Shown in pieces: positions 59,135-64,000 of a DNA stretch of 64,000 nucleotides; position 1 is the first letter of the stretch; the number at the start of each line of letters is the position of its first letter. The stretch comes from Cellvibrionaceae bacterium AOL6 (GTDB lineage: Bacteria > Pseudomonadota > Gammaproteobacteria > Pseudomonadales > Cellvibrionaceae). Under the pieces are notes generated by a model that was not told where the DNA came from, searched no databases, and saw only the letters and a program-made list of their open reading frames with translations. Position numbers and translations under genes: made by a program. The DNA lies in contig NOXC01000004.1 in NCBI GenBank assembly GCA_003265435.1, forward strand, positions 186,001 through 250,000, given 5' to 3'.

Positions 59135-60070
59135 ATGAGTAACAAACTGGAACAACTTAAGCAATTTTCGGACGTTGTCGCTGACACCGGAGACATCGAA
59201 GCCATCAAGCGATATAAGCCGCTTGACGCGACAACCAACCCCTCCCTGCTCTTCAAAGCCGCTCAGCTCGAACAGTACGCCCCCCTCGTTCAAAACGCGC
59301 TGAACAGCAGTGACTCCATCGAAGACGCAGCCGACAAACTCGCCGTTGCCATCGGCACCGAAATCCTGACCGTCGTACCTGGCCGCATTTCCACCGAAGT
59401 CGACGCACGTTTGTCTTTCGACACGAACGCCAGCATCGAAAAAGCGAAGAAGCTGATCGGTCTTTACGAAGCTGCCGGTATTGGCAAAGAGCGCGTGCTG
59501 ATTAAACTCGCTTCCACGTGGGAAGGCATCCGCGCTGCGGAAGTACTGCAAAAAGAAGGTATCGACTGCAACCTGACCCTGCTGTTCTCTTTCAGCCAGG
59601 CTTCAGCGTGTGCGGATGCAGGTGCCTTTCTGATCTCACCTTTTGTCGGCCGTATTCTGGATTGGTACAAAGCCAACACCGACAAAAAAGAGTACGCACC
59701 ACACGAAGATCCGGGCGTAGTGTCCGTAACGCGCATCTACAACTACTACAAGCAGCACGGTTACAACACCGTTGTAATGGGCGCGAGCTTCCGCAACACC
59801 GGTGAACTGGAAGCATTGGCCGGCTGTGACCGCCTGACCATCAGCCCACAATTGCTGGGTGAACTGGAAGCTGATAGCGGCAAGCTGGAACGTGTACTGA
59901 CGCCTGAAAACACCGGCGAAGCTATTGCGAAAGCGATCGAAACCGAAGCGCAATTCCGCTTTTCTAACAACGAAGACGCCATGGCCACGGAAAAACTCTC
60001 CGAAGGCATCCGCAACTTCGTTAAAGATCAGGTCAACCTCGAGAACTACCTCAAGTCGCAAAAGGCATAA
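59135..60070 (+). CDS. tal: Transaldolase
   Basis: 311 residues from ATG 59135 (GGGGAG upstream). Class I aldolase barrel with DATTNPSL near the N-terminus and the Schiff-base Lys124 in [12 protein letters not shown]. It links xylulose- and pentose-phosphate carbon to glycolysis. Three bases before the TerB-like gene. Confidence 0.97.
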   Translation: MSNKLEQLKQFSDVVADTGDIEAIKRYKPLDATTNPSLLFKAAQLEQYAPLVQNALNSSDSIEDAADKLAVAIGTEILTVVPGRISTEVDARLSFDTNASIEKAKKLIGLYEAAGIGKERVLIKLASTWEGIRAAEVLQKEGIDCNLTLLFSFSQASACADAGAFLISPFVGRILDWYKANTDKKEYAPHEDPGVVSVTRIYNYYKQHGYNTVVMGASFRNTGELEALAGCDRLTISPQLLGELEADSGKLERVLTPENTGEAIAKAIETEAQFRFSNNEDAMATEKLSEGIRNFVKDQVNLENYLKSQKA

Positions 60071-60073
60071 TGC

Positions 60074-60517
60074 ATGCTTGATGCAATCAAGGCACTCTTC
60101 CAGCCTGCAGAGGCGGAGTCTGTCGACAGCGAGGCGCAATTGCGCCTCGCCTGTGCGGCACTCATGATCGAAGTCGCCACTATTGATCGCGACTTCAGCG
60201 ATGAAGAACAACTCGCCCTCGCTGAGCAACTGCGCAATCACTTCAGCCTAAGCGAGGACGAAACCCGAGAGCTCTGCGAACTCGCCAAGCAGGAACGGCA
60301 CGATGCCACGTCCCTGCATCAGTTCACGCGTGCGGTCAATGAGCACTGCGACCACAGTGAAAAATATCGACTCCTCGAGTCCATGTGGCACATTGCCTAT
60401 GCTGACGGCGAACTCGATAAATACGAAGAGCACATCATTCGACGCGCCGCTGATTTGATGCACCTCGCACACAGCGACTTCATTAAGGCAAAATTATCCG
60501 CAAAATCCCCGCAATAG
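60074..60517 (+). CDS. TerB-like helical protein
   Basis: 147 residues with two acidic TerB-type repeats (ATIDRDFSDEEQLALAEQL and AYADGELDKYEEHIIRRAADLM), as in TerB and the DjlA N-terminus, which bind metal or mediate membrane-stress functions. No ter operon is present. It starts three bases after tal and is probably co-transcribed. Confidence 0.85.
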   Translation: MLDAIKALFQPAEAESVDSEAQLRLACAALMIEVATIDRDFSDEEQLALAEQLRNHFSLSEDETRELCELAKQERHDATSLHQFTRAVNEHCDHSEKYRLLESMWHIAYADGELDKYEEHIIRRAADLMHLAHSDFIKAKLSAKSPQ

Positions 60518-60649
60518 CTGGGATTCCCGCTAAACTTATTTGTGGTAGGACGCGTGCTTGGCTCGAAATACCAAGTTCGCCACCGAATCTCGCAGCACAG
60601 TAGGCTCATTTCCAATCAGCCTCGCCACACATAAGGATCACCGTCAGTA

Positions 60650-61620
60650 ATGTCGTTTAATCTCTCTCGCGTCTTTTCCAAAAGCAGCTCTGGCGAGCAG
60701 TGGCCCTTCCACGACTCCAGCCATATTCCAATGATGCTGGCACGAGAAGCCTACTATCGCTACCTGTTCCCCGGCGACAGAGATACCCGACTGACAGTGC
60801 CGCAAAAGCTCGTGGTCGATGTCACTTTACAATCACTGCAAAAAAAGAGGTCCGCAACAAAGCCGTTCCCCGTTTGCCGCATGTAATCCCAAAATTGCTG
60901 CAGAGTCTACGCGACCCAGACAGTTCGGCCAGGGACTACGTTGATATCATTAACAAAGACCCCGTGATGGCCACTGCCGTGCTGCGACTTGCTAACAGTG
61001 TGTATTTCAATCCAATTGGCCGGCGCATCCACGAGCTTGATCAAGCGGTCGTCAAGCTGGGCATAGAGGGTTTACGTTCAGTGCTTTCGGCTGCTGTGAT
61101 GCAACCCATCATTCAAAAAGACAGCGCGTATTTTTCCCACTCCGGTCAGCGTATCTGGCAGCACTCTTTGTGCACCGCGGTAGCCTGTGAGCAAATTGCC
61201 GAACACCGCCGCGTCGACAAATTTAAAGTCTACGTACTCGGCCTCGTGCACGACGTTGGAAAAATCACGCTGTTCAGTGAATTAAGTAAGCAGTACAAAC
61301 TCAATGGCGAGACAGAAAGTCCAGGCTATCAAGCATTCGTGCCGCCACTGAAACGCCTCTCTTGTGCACTGAGTTATTGGATCGCCAAAGACTGGGATTT
61401 ACCGAAAGAATTGTGTCAGGCGCTTGCTGAGCAAGTCAGCATTGAAAATGACCAGCCGCTTTCCGAGTTTGGTCACATCTTGGCGCAGGCGAACTTAATT
61501 ACGGAAATCTACTCCGCCATTTACCCAAGTAAGCCCCGCAAAGCCGAAGCCGTACTGGAAGAGCTCGACTTACCGCGCAACCTCTTCCAAACCTTCAGGC
61601 AACTGACCACCGAGCTATAA
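60650..61620 (+). CDS. HDOD-domain signalling protein with a frameshift at A AAA AAG
   Basis: The frame from ATG 60650 gives MSFNLSRVFSKSSSG and continues to LQKK, then ends at 60886. Homologous sequence continues in the -1 frame (EVRNKAVPRLPHVIPKLLQSL) to TAA 61620. The join is exactly at seven A (60840-60846) followed by G, the heptamer A AAA AAG. A -1 slip gives one uninterrupted protein of about 324 residues. The HDOD domain keeps LVHDVGKI, so it may retain HD metal ligands. HDOD proteins act in signalling; partner unknown. Alternatives: a missing A in the sequence, or a pseudogene. Confidence 0.8.
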
Positions 61621-62334
61621 CAACTCGAAGCTTTGCCCCGGCTGCACGCAGCGAAATCCGTGTTGCTCAAACGTCGCCTGCTCTGCCGCACTGTGATAAT
61701 GATACAACCACAGTTGTGCTTGCAGCGCGGGAGAATACTCCCGCTTTAAATCCTCGACCCCCGTATGTGAAGGGTTTCCAATCAAACTGCAATCATGGAA
61801 TAGTAAGGCCTTTGAACCCGCCCAAGCCTCCAAGACTTCTGGGATCGGGCGTGTGTCTCCGCTGTAAAAGCAGCGCCCGGGCAACGCCAGGCTGAATGCC
61901 GAATTCAGTCCGTGGTGGCGAGCTGGCGTGACGGCAAACACTTCCCCTTCAAACTCAAAGCGCTCACTGACCGGGATGAGCTGAAACGCCTCCCAGAAAT
62001 TCACACCGCCCTCAGCGAGAGCACCTGGGTAGGTGCCCACGCGTTGATGTAACAGCGGGATGATATCAGCAGGCACGAACACCTTGGGCCGGTGTTGCGG
62101 CTGATGGAACCAGCTGCGGATAAACAACTTTTCAAAATCGGCAATATGATCGAGATGGCAGTGCGTAATAAACACCGCATCCGGCAAGCGCTGAAAGCGA
62201 GCGAAAAACGCATCCAATACTCCGGGGCCTGCATCGATCAATAAGGTCGCACCATGCGGCCACTCAAAGGCGGCGCTCGCGTGCCCCAAGGCCTGCTGAC
62301 TGGCATCCCCGACGCCTAAAAACGTGAGCTTCAC
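61615..62334 (-). CDS. Metallo-beta-lactamase-fold hydrolase, RNase Z-like
   Basis: 239 residues with THCHLDHIADFE (His58, His60, Asp62, His63), ARHHGLNSAFSL, YSGDTRPIPEVL and a late His in LYHYHS. The layout resembles RNase Z/arylsulfatase-type MBL proteins; substrate unknown. It overlaps the HDOD gene's 3' end by six bases and follows purL by twelve bases. Confidence 0.88.
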   Translation of the reverse strand: MKLTFLGVGDASQQALGHASAAFEWPHGATLLIDAGPGVLDAFFARFQRLPDAVFITHCHLDHIADFEKLFIRSWFHQPQHRPKVFVPADIIPLLHQRVGTYPGALAEGGVNFWEAFQLIPVSERFEFEGEVFAVTPARHHGLNSAFSLALPGRCFYSGDTRPIPEVLEAWAGSKALLFHDCSLIGNPSHTGVEDLKREYSPALQAQLWLYHYHSAAEQATFEQHGFRCVQPGQSFELL

Positions 62335-62346
62335 CGGGCTAAGACT

Positions 62347-64000
62347 CTAGCCAACAAACGCGCGCGCGTTGCGGAACAGCCGCATCCAGCCGCCGTCTTC
62401 CGACCACTCCTGTGGCGCCCACGAGTTGCTGACCGCTCTGAACACACGCTCAGGGTGCGGCATCATAATGGTGACTCGACCGTCAGCGGAGCTCAAACTG
62501 GTAATCCCATCCGGTGAGCCGTTGGGGTTTGCAGGGTAACGCTCCGCCACACTCAAATCGTTATTCAAATAGCGCATCGCTACCGTATTGCTTGCCTTCA
62601 CACTTTGCAGATGTGTCGCATCAGCGAATTCGGCTCGCCCCTCTCCGTGCGCCACAGCAACAGGCAAGTGCGACCCCGCCATACCAGCCAACAATACGGA
62701 AGGCGATTCCTCAATTCGTACCAGACTGAAGCGTGCTTCAAACTGTTCAGACAGGTTGCGTACGAAATGCGGCCAATGCTCTGCACCGGGAATCAAGGTT
62801 TTCAGATTGCTCATCATTTGACAGCCATTACACACACCTAAGGCAAAACTGTCACTGCGCTGGAAAAACGCTTCAAACTGATCGCGAGCCTGGGTATTGA
62901 ACAGAATACTCTTCGCCCACCCTTCACCTGCACCGAGCACGTCACCGTAAGAGAAGCCTCCACACGCCGCGAGCCCTTTAAATTCTGAAAGCTGCACGCG
63001 ACCGGCGATGACATCGCTCATGTGTACATCAATGGTATCGAAACCGGCTCGATCAAACGCCGCGGCCATTTCGACCTGTCCATTTACGCCCTGCTCTCTC
63101 AAAATCGCAATTTTTGGCCGAATGCCGGTGGCAATGTACGGGGCCGCAATATCGGCATTGACGTCGTAGCTCAAGCGCACGCTCAAACCGGGGTCATTAT
63201 GGCGAAGCAGATCAAACTCCTGCTGCGCACAAGCCGGGTTATCGCGCAGTGATTGCATTTCAAAACTCGTGCGCGACCACAGCTCTTGCAGTTGCGCTCG
63301 ACTCTGACTGTAGAGCGTTTCGCTGCCACGGCGAATATCGATGATGTCGTCCTGCGACGGCTGTCCTAACTCGTGGAGCACTTCACTCAGGCCGGCATCG
63401 GCAAAACGCTGCTTGACGCGAGCGAGGTGCTCACGTGCTACTTGCAATACCGCACCCAGTTCTTCGTTCAGCAAGGCCGCGAAGGCATCTGCGCCGATTT
63501 CGCTGAGATCGATTTCCAGGCCGCAACGCCCTGCAAAGGCCATTTCGACCAGAGTTGTAAACAAACCCCCATCGGAGCGGTCATGGTAGGCCAGCAGTAA
63601 GCCGTCGTTCAGCAAGCTCTGAATCACAGAAAAGAACTGTCGAAACTGTTGCGCGTCATCCAGATCCGGAGCTGCGCCACCAAAGGCGTTGTGCACCTGC
63701 GCAGCAATAGAAGCACCGAGACGCTGCTTGCCTGCACCCAAGTCCACCAACAGCACATGGCTGTCTTCATTTTTGAGTTCTGGCGTCACCGCTTTGCGAA
63801 CATCCGACACAGGGCTGAAGGCAGAGATCACCAGTGACAGCGGTGCCGTCACCGCTTTGTCATTGCCCTGCTCGTCCGTCCATGCGGTACGCATCGACAT
63901 TGAATCCTTGCCCACGGGGATGGTCAAACCCAACTCGGGGCAAAGCGCCATACCCACGGCTTCTACCGTGCGGAATAGCTTTTCATCTTCCCCAGGATGA
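62347..64000 (-). CDS. purL: Phosphoribosylformylglycinamidine synthase, C-terminal part (5' end outside window)
   Basis: About 551 codons are visible, open to the window edge. Upstream of the first in-frame start candidates the frame reads [15 protein letters not shown], so the gene continues. It shows the synthetase motif [24 protein letters not shown] and the class I glutamine amidotransferase domain ([21 protein letters not shown], nucleophile Cys in [19 protein letters not shown]). It converts FGAR to FGAM. This is the long single-chain gammaproteobacterial form. Confidence 0.96.
   Translation of the reverse strand, partial: HPGEDEKLFRTVEAVGMALCPELGLTIPVGKDSMSMRTAWTDEQGNDKAVTAPLSLVISAFSPVSDVRKAVTPELKNEDSHVLLVDLGAGKQRLGASIAAQVHNAFGGAAPDLDDAQQFRQFFSVIQSLLNDGLLLAYHDRSDGGLFTTLVEMAFAGRCGLEIDLSEIGADAFAALLNEELGAVLQVAREHLARVKQRFADAGLSEVLHELGQPSQDDIIDIRRGSETLYSQSRAQLQELWSRTSFEMQSLRDNPACAQQEFDLLRHNDPGLSVRLSYDVNADIAAPYIATGIRPKIAILREQGVNGQVEMAAAFDRAGFDTIDVHMSDVIAGRVQLSEFKGLAACGGFSYGDVLGAGEGWAKSILFNTQARDQFEAFFQRSDSFALGVCNGCQMMSNLKTLIPGAEHWPHFVRNLSEQFEARFSLVRIEESPSVLLAGMAGSHLPVAVAHGEGRAEFADATHLQSVKASNTVAMRYLNNDLSVAERYPANPNGSPDGITSLSSADGRVTIMMPHPERVFRAVSNSWAPQEWSEDGGWMRLFRNARAFVG

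Overview
The window is a stretch of Gammaproteobacterial chromosome. The order sucA-sucB-lpd-sucC-sucD, with sdhCDAB upstream and gltA divergent, is the Pseudomonas-like arrangement. The carbohydrate genes (a lipoprotein alginate/chondroitin-lyase-like enzyme with a long Pro-Thr linker, a GH43 xylosidase, a xyloside symporter, xylose isomerase) fit a marine or lignocellulose-degrading lineage such as the Cellvibrionales (Saccharophagus/Teredinibacter-like). That placement is inference from gene content.

Layout. 1-630: end of an unidentified gene, tRNA-Val(GAC), tRNA-Asn(GTT), and a displaced second copy of the tRNA-Asn 3' end with its terminator. 0.6-5.5 kb: an accessory zone cut into gene cassettes by three copies of a GGGGTCAGA/TCTGACCCC palindrome. 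One cassette holds an Rrf2 regulator divergent from a dithiol-oxidase-like flavoprotein and a methyltransferase; the next holds the PL6-like lyase. 5.5-9 kb: a TonB receptor divergent from a BlaI/M56 sensor pair. 9-17 kb: a PQQ dehydrogenase-cytochrome fusion, an EAL-CBS-GGDEF protein overlapping tail-to-tail with a membrane-anchored receiver protein, an alpha/beta hydrolase, and three helix-turn-helix-type genes. 16.9-30.3 kb: the TCA block. 30.3-41.5 kb: a LapG-like protease, a GldA/GldFG/DUF4340 ABC operon with a frameshift, a lytic transglycosylase, and a HlyD-ABC-FtsX-FtsX operon. 41.9-45.5 kb: purC, a YigZ-family gene, a DASS transporter and a zinc-ribbon gene. 45.6-53.4 kb: a xylose regulon with two Nudix-HTH regulators. 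53.5-64 kb: glutaminyl cyclase, a YegQ-like U32 protein, fnr, dusA, tal, an HDOD gene with a frameshift, a metallo-beta-lactamase-fold hydrolase and the 3' part of purL.

How genes work together. Xyloside uptake (GPH symporter), hydrolysis (GH43) and isomerisation (xylA) appear to form one regulon. A shared WGTCA-N3-TGACW palindrome lies upstream of Nudix regulator 1, the symporter-xylosidase operon, and between Nudix regulator 2 and xylA. The symporter leader also carries an intrinsic terminator that could be an attenuator. Transaldolase would carry pentose-phosphate carbon onward, and the TCA block supplies central oxidation.

The strongest points for a second look are the xyl operator and possible attenuator, the dusA gene that seems to need an ATT start, the HDOD gene with a dnaX-type A AAA AAG heptamer exactly at its frame change, the Rrf2/dithiol-oxidase/methyltransferase cassette next to a scarred tRNA-Asn locus, and the BlaI/M56/TonB-receptor module. 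No CRISPR array and no intact transposase or integrase was seen.
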